A stretch of DNA of 64,000 nt from Rotaria sordida (GCA_905250125.1 CAJNOL010000158.1:124001-188000), one strand, 5' to 3'. Shown: positions 43,501 through 55,559, counted from the first letter of the stretch. The notes: a model not told the origin generated them from the sequence alone. Made by a program: numbers and translations.

Positions 43501-46500
43501 GTTTAGGACTCTGCTGCTTCTGTGCCTTCATTGTTGAGTTACGCCTCTGTTTATACAAAATATAAAGAAATTTTCTTTCTTTTTAGTTTTACTTTTTGTT
43601 GTTTCATTACGAATTGATTTTGGAAAATTATTATCAGGTATTGAACAAGAAGCTAATGAGAGACGTGGTCCACCACCAAATCCAGTTGAATTAGCTGTAT
43701 GATATAAATTAATTATCATTCTTATTTTATTTCTAAATTTTTATAATTTTAGATTATGATTTATGTTGCTGGATTTATTTGGGCTGAAATAAAACAATTG
43801 TATCAAGAAGGACTGCATCAATATATGGTAAAAAAAGAGAGTTCTATTTCAAATTATATTATATTATTATATATTATAGGCGGATACTTGGAATTTACTA
43901 GATTGGATAACTAATTGTCTTTATGTTGCAACAATAGTTCTTCGTATTATGGCATATATTAAAGTAAGACCATAAAAAAACAATGATAGTTTTAAACAAA
44001 TGATGGGTATCCAACTTTCTTTTAATCGTTTCTGGTTGTCGAAACGGGAAAAACTGATCTGCATAAAATTTTTACCACAGATAGAGAACCTAAAATAAAG
44101 AGACAGATGTTCGCAGAAAAAAAATTCCAAATAAAATTTTTGCAGAAAAATCCTGGTTTTCCATCGGACCATATTGACTCCATTTACGACTTTCAACTAA
44201 CTTTGTCTGATTGGGTTGAAAATTTTTTGAATTGTCTTTAACTATATCTCAGAAGTTATTTTAAGCTTTTTTTTTTCAAAAATCTGACTTTCTTTGCCTT
44301 TTTTATAAGAGAAATACGTAAAGTTTCGGATCGAAAGTGTTGATGTTCAAATCTTTATAAATCTGGATAGAAAGATCAAGAAAAGAAAATGGTCGATTTC
44401 ACCTCTAGAGAATACTTCCAAGTATCTGTGATCAAAATTTAAGCCCGATCGGACAAAGTTAGATGGGAGTCATAAGTGGATCTATAGATAATCAGAATTT
44501 TTCCGAAAAAACTGCAAAAGTCTTGTCAAAATTTTTTTCAAACATATGTCTTCTTATTTTATGTGCTCTATCTTATGGTAAAAATTTCGTACAGATCCGT
44601 TATATCCTCTTCAAGAACCAGAAATAGCCAAAAAAGAGTGGAAGGGATCTCTCGAAGTGTTAAATAGCTTTTCGATCGAGATAATGTTTATTTGATGAAT
44701 GTAAGTAAGCCTGGAAAACGAAACTATTCTAAACTTTTTCTATTACTCTCTAGCACTAAACATCGTTGCAGTCGAAAAGTGATTTGACATCAAAAGAAAT
44801 GTTTCTCTGTTAATGAAATTTGTAATTACAAAAATAAAAATTATTTTAATTATAGGTAAATCGAGAAGAACGTGATTTACATGATAAATTAGTTGATCAT
44901 GTTGCACCTGCATCATCAGGTGTTCATCATTCTCCTCATCCTAATTTAACATCGGATACAGGTGATATATCAACAGGTCATAATGTTCGACGACGAGATT
45001 GGAATGCATGGGATCCAACATTAATATCTGAAGGAATATTTGCTGCAGCTAATATATTTAGTTCACTTAAACTTGTTTATATATTTACAATAAATCCACA
45101 TTTAGGACCATTACAAATATCATTAGGACGTATGGTACATGATATATTAAAATTTAGTGTACTTATTATACTTGTGGCATTTGCATTTGCATGTGGTCTT
45201 AATCAATTATTTTGGTATTATGCACGAATGAAAAAAAATGAATGTGAACATGATTCAGGTCTTGATGAATATTGTGCAAAAGATATACATAAACATTTTT
45301 CAAAGTAATTTAATATTATTTATATAATTAATTTGTAAAAACAAAAAAATTCATTGGTTTTTTTTTTGTTTTTCTTATTTAGTCTTTTTGAATCTTTACA
45401 AACACTTTTTTGGGGTACATTTGGTTTAGTTGATTTACAAACATTTCAAATCTATAAAAAACATACATTTACTATGTTTATTGGTTTAACTATGTATGGT
45501 GTTTATTCATCAATAATGATTATTGTTCTTCTTAATATGCTTATTGCTATGATGAGCAGTTCATATCAATATATAGCTGTATGTATGATTTGAAAATAGT
45601 TTCTTCTCCAGCAAGAAAAAAAATTTTTTTTTTTGTGTTCTATTTAGAATTCAACAGATACTGAATGGAAATTTGCAAGGTTTAAAAAAAATAAATTTAA
45701 TATATATATTTTTGTTTTCTTTTTATTTATTGTAGAGCTAAACTTTGGACAAGTTATTTTGAAGATGGTGGAACTTTACCACCACCATTTAATATAATTC
45801 CAAGTCCAAAATCAATTTTTTATTTTTGTCGATATACATATCGTCGAGTATTTAGTTGTTCAAAAAAACAATTAAGAAATCGATGGCAAAGTATTAAAGT
45901 AAATATTTCTTTTTAAATAAGTGTTTTTTTCATGAATATAATTATTATTTATAAGAGAATATTAACATATTAATAAAATGAATTTACGAAGAAATTTTTT
46001 CAAAATGTCAAATCACTTTTCGATCGAAATGATGTTTATTTGATTAGTACTAATTAATAATAGAAAAGTTTAGAATGGTTTGGCTTTCCGATCTTTGATT
46101 CTTGAAATATCGCAAATTTTACTGGTTTTTTTTTAAACAAAAAGCTGTGGTTCCCAAGCAACTTGAGTGGAACCACAGCTTTGTGTCGAAAAATTCGATG
46201 TCTTGAGAATAAAGACCTGGAAAATCAAACCATTGTAGATTTTTCTCTTTCTCATTAAATGAACATTATCTCAGTCGGAAAGCGATTTGATACCTAGACA
46301 GATTCCTTCTTGAGTCAAAAATTAATATGCAGATGTGTCTCGTTTCCTTTTTGAAGAATTGAAAGTTAGATAGACATGTAATTGAACAATTAAACGAGAA
46401 AATTACAGTATTGATATAAAGATAATGGTTGGGAATGTACGGAGACATAAAGTAAAAATGTTGCGGCTACCATAATTAAAAAATTATAGTTAAATTTCCT

Positions 46501-49376
46501 ATGATTTTTTTAGCGAATTATGTTATAAATAGACATACACCGCAGTCGGACTCGGTGTTCAAAAACTATCCAACCAGTTAGAACAAAAAAAAAATGATAT
46601 TCATTCGTTGAACTAAAAATTTGTTTTTAGATTTAATATGAATAAGTTTTGAAATAGTTTTCTCTAAGTCAAGACTATGGATCGGGACTGAGATGAAAAA
46701 AAAATTTGGTCCTGCACATATCAGAGACCGACACGGGGTACTTTTTTTTGCCCTGTCCTGTCCTGGCACTGATACTTGAAATTTTTCGTTTTCCTGTCCT
46801 GTCCTCAGGGCAGGGCTGGACAAGACAGGGCAGGACAGAACGGTCTGAAGAGTTTTAGATTGGTTCTATGTTCCGAAACAAAACTAATAACCTGAAGAAG
46901 ATTTAAAGGCACTTTTTCTTTTCATTATACATACTTTAAATCATTTCAAAAATGCTACAAGATACTAATGACTATATTCAAATGAAAATAGAGTACCAAC
47001 TAGTCAATATCAATAAATATACAATGAAAAACGTTGAATATGTAAGTGAAATCCACAAAAACAAATGAAAATGTTCAACGTAATAAATGAAATTAAAAAA
47101 GCAGACATATACGGTAGTCTCTGTTTTTGCTATCAAGATAGATAATCTGGCTATTGTATTCTTTCTTTGTTCTTCTTTCTGTTTCTATTCTATTCAGATA
47201 AAACAAATGATAGTTCGAGATGAATCGTAAAAATTGTCGCTAAGATATACAATGGATGAAATATACACGTGATTGACTTACAGCGACGCCTCATGTGACT
47301 GTACAAATGATTGAAAATTTTGCCTGATAGTATATAACTTGAGAATTAATAATGATTCACCAGGGAAAAATAACATGCCATGTCCTGCCCTGTGCCATGG
47401 TATAGACGCCCTGCAAGGCGATCAGGGGAGGACGAAAAAAAAAACTTTGCCCTGTGGGACAGGACAGGACAACAGGACAGTCCTGTCCTGATGTCGGTCT
47501 CTGGCACATATCATATTTTGAATAAATGTAGAATTCATATCAGTAATTTTTTTTCTTTTTAGAAAATTCTTCTTAAAATCAATGAACGTGAAATAAAATA
47601 TCAAACTGTCATACGTGAATTAGTTAAACGATATATAATGAAACGACAACAAAAAGATCAAACTGAAGGTGTAACAGAAGATGATTTAAATGAAATAAAA
47701 CAAGATGTATCAGCATTTCGGTAAAAAAAAGAAAGAGAACTTTTTGTTTTTGTTTTTTTTAAATGAATCAATTTGATTTTTAGTTTTGAACTATTAGAAA
47801 TTTTAAGTATTAATGGATTTAAAGTTCAATCATTAAAGAAAAATCCAGGTTAGTAGATTTAAAAAAAAAATTTTTTTTCATATTTTAAAAAAAAAATTCA
47901 TATAAACATAGATACAGGCAAATTTGAACCAGTTGAGGAATCCAAAAGATGTGAGAAAAATAAATTTATTTGAATCCCTTTTTGCTGTGATTGCATGTGT
48001 TTGAAATATTTTTTTTCTTTCTCTCTCTCTCTCGCTCTCTCTCTTGTCGTTAAAAATCATCTTCTTTTTTTGTTTTTTAATTTTCTATAGCTGCACGTGT
48101 TGGTCGAAAACGAGGCAAAATGAATTTAGAAAAAACTATTAATAAAAGTATGTTTAATATGTCATCAGCTATACGTAATGCAAATCCATTAGCACCAACT
48201 GATCCTATTAAAACTGATCCTTATGAACATCATGATTCATTATCAACACCAATTTCATCAATACTTTCAAATCCAAAACAAAAATTAGCAACACAATTTA
48301 AACGTGCTCTTACAATAATTACACAACGAAATGATCAATTAATTGATTCACCAATGGCTTCATCACCACCATCAGTACCACAACAAACAATAAGTACTGA
48401 CAAACTTTTCGATTTAACACCTTTAAATGAAGAATCAATACAAACAAAAGATAAACTTAATAATTTAAGTCATATATCAACAATAACATCAAAATCACAA
48501 TCATTTACATATAATAAACCTCAACAACATATATGTTCATCAGCAAATGAAATTTTAACACGTAGTAATAATAATAATAATTCAAATAGTCCATCATCAG
48601 CTACTATAATTTCAATGGATTCACCTATAATACGATCAAATCATCCAAATAGTAGTAATTCATCATCACGTTTAGTTAAACAAAGTTTACAACAAATACA
48701 TGCATCAATTTTACAAACAATGCATCAACAACCATCATTATCACCACCTACAACATCATCATCAACAACATTAAGTCCAACATTAACATCATCATCAACA
48801 ATGGGTACAGGTGAAGTGGCCATTTTGGAAACTATATTGTAAACTTATTATATCAGAGTCCCTATTTTGTTTACACACATATCATATACATTGCACTAAG
48901 CTATTATATGTATATACACACATACACACATGCACATTCATCAGCACACCTTCCGTATTTTATCGTCGTTCGTCGATATTCTATTCTACGTAAATATTCG
49001 ATATGTAAGTGTCTTTATGTATATATATATTATTTAGAAAAAAAAGAAGAAACATGATGAAACTATGTAGACGTTGAGAAATTTTATAAGAAAAATTTAT
49101 CTAGTCGTTTATTTCAAGTTACACTTCAGATGTGTTTTTTTCTCTCTCTCTCTCGTAAATTTGCTGAGAAAATTTCAAAATTTATATGTTTAATTAAATC
49201 ATGTAGTAAGATTATTAAATATGATATTTCTAAAAGATTTAATTCTGTTATTTGTTTTTCCTGTTTTAGGATATTATCATTTATTACGCGAAGCTCGTGC
49301 ACCAATGGCATCACCTGATCCTCTTTCACTGACATCTGAAGAAGGTTCAAATGCGCCTGATATAGAAATCTTATAA
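37558..49376 (+). CDS. TRPC: Canonical transient receptor potential channel (TRPC4/5/TRP-gamma type)
   Basis: Exons: 37558-37756, 38596-38733, 38811-38912, 38988-39073, 39623-39724, 39822-39929, 40235-40291, 41042-41156, 42695-43104, 43174-43408, 43587-43696, 43753-43827, 43880-43963, 44856-45304, 45383-45578, 45648-45679, 45736-45898, 47563-47720, 47784-47848, 47912-47950, 48091-48810, 49270-49376. Total 1250 codons with TAA (vertebrate TRPC4/5 about 975). Order: ankyrin repeats ([36 protein letters not shown]), the TRP_2 linker ([27 protein letters not shown]), [15 protein letters not shown] before S1 at about 469, S2-S5 including PLQISLGRM, pore [15 protein letters not shown] at about 757-771, S6 [13 protein letters not shown] box EWKFARAKLW, then [16 protein letters not shown]. 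Non-selective cation channel of the plasma membrane, usually coupled to phospholipase C. The extra length is a low-complexity linker inside the ankyrin region (exons 5-7) and a long Ser/Thr/Asn-rich C-tail (exon 21). Confidence 0.95.
43426..43547. mobile_element. Small MITE with hAT-like termini in TRPC intron 10
   Basis: Terminal inverted repeats AGGGGCGTAACT (43426-43437) and AGTTACGCCTCT (43537-43548) flank about 100 bases of relatively GC-rich DNA. The host intron (43409-43586) would be about 55 bases without it, matching its neighbours. The ends resemble those of many hAT elements. I could not define a clean 8-base target duplication (flanks are 'ttatatat' and 'gtttatac'). Confidence 0.75.
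44015..44655. repeat. Long foldback element in TRPC intron 13
   Basis: Left arm about 44015-44240 pairs with right arm about 44400-44650. Landmarks: 'gatctgcataaaatttttac' against 'gtaaaaatttcgtacagatc'; 'actaactttgtctgattggg' against 'cccgatcggacaaagttaga'; 'ttgactccatttacgac' against 'gtcataagtgga'. Pairing is diverged but continuous, which suggests a single inverted-duplication element rather than two chance repeats. Confidence 0.85.
44640..44790. repeat. Hairpin element B, copy 1 (TRPC intron 13)
   Basis: 'gcttttcgatcgagataatgtttatt' near 44668 is complementary to 'aaacatcgttgcagtcgaaaagtgattt' near 44758. The internal words 'ctggaaaac' and 'ctattctaaactttttct' recur in copy 2 at 46008-46300. 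Confidence 0.7.
46008..46300. repeat. Hairpin element B, copy 2 (TRPC intron 17)
   Basis: Left end 'gtcaaatcacttttcgatcg' near 46009 pairs with right end 'cagtcggaaagcgatttgat' near 46273. 'aatggtttggctttcc' near 46077 pairs with 'ggaaaatcaaaccatt' near 46219. It is the same family as 44640-44790. A central 'aaagctgtggttcc...ggaaccacagcttt' palindrome (46141-46184) lies at the fold. Confidence 0.75.
46705..47520. mobile_element. GC-rich foldback element in TRPC intron 17
   Basis: Left edge 'cacatatcagagaccgacac' (about 46716) is inverted at the right edge 'gtcggtctctggcacatatc' (about 47493). Inside each end lie several CCTGTCCTG/CAGGACAGG words, complementary between ends. About 500 bases of ordinary AT-rich DNA lie in the middle. 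The end blocks are far more GC-rich than anything else nearby. It looks like a non-autonomous DNA transposon with subterminal repeats; no transposase frame is seen. Confidence 0.75.
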
Positions 49377-51946
49377 CTTCGATGAAAACGACGATTATTT
49401 TATGTGATATATTTTTCATTCTTTTCTCTTATTAACAAAAGTATATGTTGGTTCTTATATAGTAGCAATCCATGATGCCTCTATTTCTCTTAATATGTGT
49501 CTTTTGTGTATGTATGTGTGTATGTATATGTGTGCTGTGTCATTTTGTGAGTCGCCCATTATCAGATAATGTATCTAGTATTATAAGCATAGATTCAATA
49601 TACATCTTGTGTGTTTCGTTCTGTTTTTTTCCTGTGTTTTGGATCTCTTTGTAAAGGGCTTCTTTTTTTTTCTTGAAAACACAAAAAAAGAATTATTTTC
49701 AAAATATGTTTATATAAAGAAATTGACAATTTAATGATTTAATAAGCGTAGTCATATGAAGAAAAAAAACAGAAGAGTTTTGTATTGATTTAATAATAAT
49801 AATAAGAAGAAGATAAGTATAGGAGCTATTTCTGAATTTTTATAAATATTAATCAGTTAAATCCGTATTGAAATAGACCTTTACCAGTGGATTTTCTTCT
49901 TGTTATTGAATATAAAAAAAAATAGAAGAGAAATTTGATTGAAGATATTGGACAATAATCAATCTATAGATTTTCAGAGATTTGAGATGAATCACACTGT
50001 TTATTTGAGTGATAAAAGTCATTGGAAAATATTTGAAAAACTAATGTAAATATAAGCTTTTACTGTTTATTAAACAAAAATAAATAAAAGAAAATATAGA
50101 TAATATCTAGGGAACTTCCTCTCCAGGGTTTTTGAAGAATGATTCATCAGAAATATATGAAATTTTCAGAGTAGACAGATCTTGATGATTGAAGTGAAAG
50201 TTGTCATATACTTCAAGTTCCTAAATACTTCCTTCTAGGCAATATCTGACTCGCAAAGGCTAAAAATCGCTCTGCTTTCTCAGACTCTCAACACTGTTTG
50301 AAGTCCCTACTTTTTTTCAGTTTCTTTTTATCTCATTCCATTCAAATAAAAAGATCAAAATACGAAGCGTGTATCTCTAAAAAGACACGTTTTTTTCTAT
50401 TAGAGCTTTTTAGTAAAATCAATAGCGCAGTATTTTTAACAAGTGTTCCGGTATGTATCGAGACTTTTTCTCTTGAACTAAAGTGATTGAAAACTAGCTG
50501 TGTTCAACGATGTTAGAAGTCCAGGATCTATGCTATTAACACCTTTAGACATCATCATTAGGAGAACGTTGCATACAAAGAGTAATAGCAGTGCGAGTTT
50601 TTCTCCTAGTGATTTCAAGTGTTGGGTTTTATAAAAGGATTAACTAACAACGAAGAGCTCTTATATGGTATTTGACAGAGAAAATTTCGAAGCTCTATTA
50701 GCGATAAAAAATCTAAAATCTAAAAAATTTTGATTTTAACATCCGAAAACGAAGGGCTCTTAAATTATCTTTCATCGACTAATTGATGCATATTTATTGT
50801 CAGACAAGAACATATTTTGAACAAAACAAATAACAACTAGAAATTCTTCTTAAACTTCTTTTTAATAATTATTTCAAAAAAATCTTGAAAACAAATCAAA
50901 TTGAACTTTCGAAATATTTTATTTCATTATCTATACGAGAAAATATGTTACCATCTGTTGAAAAACATATGGAATAAAATTTTCTAATTTATATAGAAAA
51001 TCATATGAATTATTGAGATATTAACATTGTAATAATAATTTTAGAAAATGAACACATTATAATAATGTCTATTGAATTATTTCACGGTGCCATAAAAATT
51101 TATTGATATTTGCCACATAATAATCATTGATAATGATTATTTTAAATCTATTATTACTGCCAGGATAGAATAACATACACAAAGATTTTCCTTAGTATAT
51201 GCGTAATAGCATATTATGTGATAAATAACTACCAATTATTAGTCGATAATTATAGCATAAGACTTAGATGTAAATGTAAACTGACAATGTTATAGATGCA
51301 GCTTACTGATATATAATAATTATATAAAACATGCTTGTTAATTGATGTTTGTTGATAATTTTTATTTAGGATTTTTCATTATTCAAAATTTTTATAAGGT
51401 TTAGATGATTTATTTATGCGTTAGTAAAATAAATTCACTACGAACATGAATTATTGAATGCTACAAGAACATGTGTTTTTTGTATGTTGATAATAAATTT
51501 ATTTACTCAAGATGTTTTTATTTCAAACTAAAATAATTTTCGGAAATTTTCCAGTTAGAAGAGTTTTTTCTGTTGATTAAAATAAAATTTTTCTTTTGCT
51601 TTGATAATTTTCATAACATATTTCTATATTATTGTTTGTATTCTCATAAATTTCTTGAATAAAATATTAAAAATGCTTTTGGGTCATTACATTTATACTA
51701 TACGCTACAAACTATTCAAGTTTCTTTCGTTCAATAGTTCTCTTTTGATTTCGAAAATATTTTTGATATCAAATCCAATAATTACAGCACGTAATTATTA
51801 GTATATTAAATCCTCAATGAAACATGAACAAACACATGAAATAAGCATCTATAAAACGACAAATGCACGTATAACATTTATATATTTAAAACCAAAAAAA
51901 AAGAAATCAAAGTATTTCTAATTGTGATTTTTGTTTTTTATTGTTA
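49377..51946. other. Convergent intergenic region between TRPC and the secreted-peptide gene
   Basis: No gene supported. It contains the TRPC 3' UTR and AT-rich sequence. A perfect 10+3+10 palindrome (aataatcatt-gat-aatgattatt) lies at 51119-51141. The words 'aacgaagagctctta' (50650) and 'aacgaagggctctta' (50748) form a short direct repeat about 100 bases apart. Confidence 0.6.
51937..51942 (-). terminator. Candidate poly(A) signal of the secreted-peptide gene
   Basis: AATAAA on the minus strand begins five bases after the TAG stop at 51949-51947. If used, the 3' UTR is only a few tens of bases. Confidence 0.4.
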
Positions 51947-52558
51947 CTAACGTTTATAATCCAAATAATTGTATCGTTCAAACATATCTATAAAAATAAA
52001 AATAAAATGATTTATTGAAATCATTTTTTCTTTTTTCTTTTTTGAATAATTCAGATTTCAGTGAATAAATCATACAGAACTGGACAATTACAAGAACGTA
52101 CTCGTATTTGTCCAGCTCTGATTTGATAAATAGTTTAACTTTTATTGAAATCGATCTAATCTTATTTTTGATTCTTTACCTCGTAATGTTTCATCATAAT
52201 CTTCATTCGATTGATCAATATCACGACGCCAATGCTTTAATTGTGCCATTGTTTCATAATATTGTTTCATCTAGAATTTTAATAAGTAAATTTTCAATAA
52301 TAAAGAGAAAAAAAAGAATAACAAAATCTTTATTCTATCTTACTCGATTTGAATATCGATCTCCAGAATTTTGTGAATGAAATTTTATAGGACGTTCTGC
52401 TACTAAAATCAACAACATCAATCATCTATTAATTCTAGATCAAGTGAATACATACTTGGTAAATCACTAAATAATGGATATGAATTACATTTCGATAAAA
52501 TAATAAGAAGTACATTTACAATAATACTTAAAATAATAAAATGATGACTGTGAACCAT
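51947..52558 (-). CDS. Unrecognised small secreted peptide precursor, 97 aa, four exons
   Basis: Exons 52558-52456, 52402-52344, 52270-52180 and 51987-51947, with introns of 53, 73 and 192 bases, all GT-AG and all in phase; total 98 codons with TAG. Residues about 6-24 are a strongly hydrophobic signal peptide (FIILSIIVNVLLIILSK), with likely cleavage after Ser26 (CNS|YP). The mature part is about 71 residues and hydrophilic, with no cysteine. It holds MKQYYETMAQLKHW followed by a dibasic RR, then an acidic Asp/Glu/Tyr-rich segment ending YLDYKR. The RR and terminal KR are the kind of sites prohormone convertases use, so a neuropeptide or peptide-hormone precursor is possible. There is no Gly for C-terminal amidation and I do not recognise a family. 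None of the exons is long enough to stand out alone; the case rests on the splice phases and the signal peptide. Confidence 0.72.
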
Positions 52559-53326
52559 TTCTATTGTATTAAAAGTATTAGTAGGATATTTCTTAAGATT
52601 GTCTTTATTTAATATTTATATATCTATAATTGAAATAGTTTTATTTTCTCGTTTTTTTTCTTGACAAGCAGATACAACTAATGCTGACTGATTATTTAAT
52701 ATAGATAACTGTTATAGTCTGTCTGGCATTTCCACCCACTTATTCAATCATCTTACATCTTGTCGAAATGAAGCTTAGAATAGACAAGCCATTGTATGTT
52801 AGATAAAAAAAACAAAAATAACAAAGTAACTACGATGTCATTTCTATACTTTGACAAAAACATAAAACATATGGCCATGTTAATTAATATCAAAGGGAAA
52901 TACTATGAGTCATAATTTGAAGAGGCGTAGGTTTATTAATAAATAGTGATATGAAAGAAACAAAGAAATCAATTATTTTCAACAAGACTATGTTTTCGTT
53001 GGCTAGTATGTCTATTTATGAGCGACACTTTTGTTTGCATGACTTCTTATTTTTTTTTTTTTTTTTCTTCAATCAATCAAATAAAGAATGGTATTTTCAT
53101 TAATTTTACGTCACCTTCTTCTTTTCTATCTTTAATAATAAACATGAAATCAAATATTGAAATCATTATGAATATTGTATTACATTGTCTTTTTCAAAGC
53201 TAAAAGAACCTATGTCAGAAACTGGAATATATCTTCTATGACATTGACTATAAAGATTGATTGTCAAAGTATCAATTATAAATTTACTAATTTACATACG
53301 ATAAGAATTAACGAGGAAAATCATTC

Positions 53327-53815
53327 AAGTGATAAATTGCTTTTTAAATTGAGACTATACCGATTATGTCATAGAACGACATGAGCTATGAATATTCTGG
53401 AAAGAGTTCATGCCGTTAGGTTATTGGTGTGGACATGTTGCACTTTTACGGTGCATGTCATAGTTATAGAAAAACTGATTTTCAAGTTTCGATCTGAAAC
53501 TTTGCATAGAAACAGAGAATAGGTTTTTTTTCTGAATGTTTCAGATCTTGTTGTTGTTGTTCCTATTCTAAAATACAACTATGACAATAGTGTATCTTTT
53601 ACATCGCTCATATATAACGATAGATTTGATGTTCTTATTTGAGAATAGAAACAAATCGAAAGACTTCAAACTGTTCTCGTTAAGGTGTGTCTCTATGCAA
53701 AATTTCAAATCGCAATTCAAAAATCAGGTTTATTGTTACCACGGCATTCATTTACAACATACTATACAAGTGCAATTTTTCCGTAGCAATAACCTAAAGG
53801 CATAAGCGGCACGTC
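53327..53815. repeat. Foldback element beside the hAT fragment
   Basis: Left 'gttcatgccgttaggttatt' (53407) pairs with right 'aataacctaaaggcataagc' (53789). Left 'gtttcgatctgaaactttgc' (53487) pairs with right 'gcaaaatttcaaatcgcaat' (53697). The motif 'caagtgataaattgcttttt' at 53327-53346 is shared with two other foldbacks, so the element probably starts there and the arms are unequal. Confidence 0.75.
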
Positions 53816-53960
53816 ATAGTAGCGAGGAGGAGCAATTTCTACCTCTACAGAAAACTAATGGTAGCAATAAAACATTATTGCTATGCCTAATAACCCATAT
53901 TCCGATAGTTGTTAGAAGAACGTTTATGCACTATATGACTTGTATTATTTTCTTCTGAGG

Positions 53961-54203
53961 CTCTACTTTCAGCATATATCAATTTCAGTTAATACATATG
54001 AATGTGAACGAAGTTTGTCTTCGTTAAAAAGACTTAAAACATACATTTGTAACACAACAGGCCAAGAGAGATTATTAAGTTTATCTGTAATAAACATTGA
54101 ATGTAGTTTTGACATTGATTTAAATACTATTGTAACTGAATTTGTATCGAAAAACAAAAATAGAACAAAAAAAATTTTTGAAATTATTAAATATAAGTTT
54201 TGA
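53961..54203 (+). pseudogene. hAT-family transposase fragment, C-terminal dimerisation region
   Basis: An open frame to the TGA at 54201-54203 reads VNTYECERSLSSLKRLKTYI followed by CNTTGQERL and 'SVINIE'. This fits the hAT dimerisation (hATC) consensus, in which ...ERSFS.LK.IKT.LR..M...RL..L...NI is typical. Upstream frames (53800-53950) contain stops and no recognisable catalytic DDE parts, so only the tail remains. The reading frame can be followed only from about 53970. It is a relic; no terminal repeats were identified around it. Confidence 0.75.
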
Positions 54204-55559
54204 AATAGAAAACTTATTATTATTATTGATTTAAAAAATTTATTGCTACTTCTAGAAGCTTTAGCATGCACCATCAATATCTAAAGATATGAACTCTTTT
54301 CAAAATATTCATAACTCGTCTGAGTCTACATAATGCAAAGAGTCTCGACACAAAAGTGATTTATCAGTTTCTCGTAAGAGATATTGGAAGCATTACTTTT
54401 TGGACTTTTAATTATTCTTAAGTACCGAAAAATATGAATAATATATATTAAGGGTCAAGAAGATTTCTTAAAAAAAACTGTTTCTAACTTATTAAATTAT
54501 TTATTTATTATGAAGAATATGAATTGAACTCTTCAACATGCGACAATTTCTATTTACGTAGCTTAACTGGTTTCAATCATCCAATTGCTTTCATATAAAC
54601 CAGAACTTTGATAAGTTCTTTTGACATAATCTAATTTCAATGAAAATCTAATTTTGTCCTATTCATTGGTTTCTATTTCGAGTCTTCAAGTATGCGGAAA
54701 TGGAACTGTTAGAAACCTAGTGCTTAGATAAAATCAACTATTCAATAATTCCTTTTCATATTAAAAAAAAACTCAATATGAAATTCAGTTTACATGAGAA
54801 GAACTAAGTTCGAAAATTTTTTTTTTTGAATCAATTCTTCGAATTTATTGAATTAAAAGCTGTTATACACTTAATCGGAGTACTATACTGATAATCATAT
54901 TATAATACTTGTCATAAGAGACATATGCAAATCTATATTGAATAATGGAAATATTTTTATGTCTGGCATAGACAGCTTTGACTATGGATTTAATGTTTTC
55001 TATTGTTTAAAAAAGAAAAATATGATGATAAATAAATAAATATTCATCTTCATTTTTGTTTCATTGTAATCAAAACATATGATCATAAATTTATTATATT
55101 TCAATATTATTCTCAATGATATGAAATCCTTTTTTGTTTACATTTCTTATTCTCACAATCAAAAAAGCTTTCATTAAATTCAAGTTCTAAATATCAAAAA
55201 AAGAACATTGAAGATTATTTTTAATACTTAGGATTGACTAAAATTTCTAACAATACTGAATTAAAAATAAAAAGATATTTTTAATTTAATTTTATTAAAT
55301 ATTCAAAATAATGATCGTAATTATTTTTACAAAGTTCCATTCTTTGTAGCTGCTTTTTTAAACTCTACTTTCCTAGTAGATAAACATGTTACTTTTTGAA
55401 CAAAATTAGTTTTAAAAAAATTGTGTCTTATTTTCTATGTAATTTGTTCTCTTTGTACAACTTTGTTTAGCATCAAAATTCTTAATGTCAAAAAAAAAAA
55501 ATAACCAATTGTTTTCCAAAAAAAAAAAGAATTAATAAAATTTAATGCTGTCCAAATAC

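Noticed and set aside
53581-53805. Plus-strand open frame upstream of the hAT fragment
   Set aside because: Lies within the right arm of a foldback and has no hAT catalytic motif.
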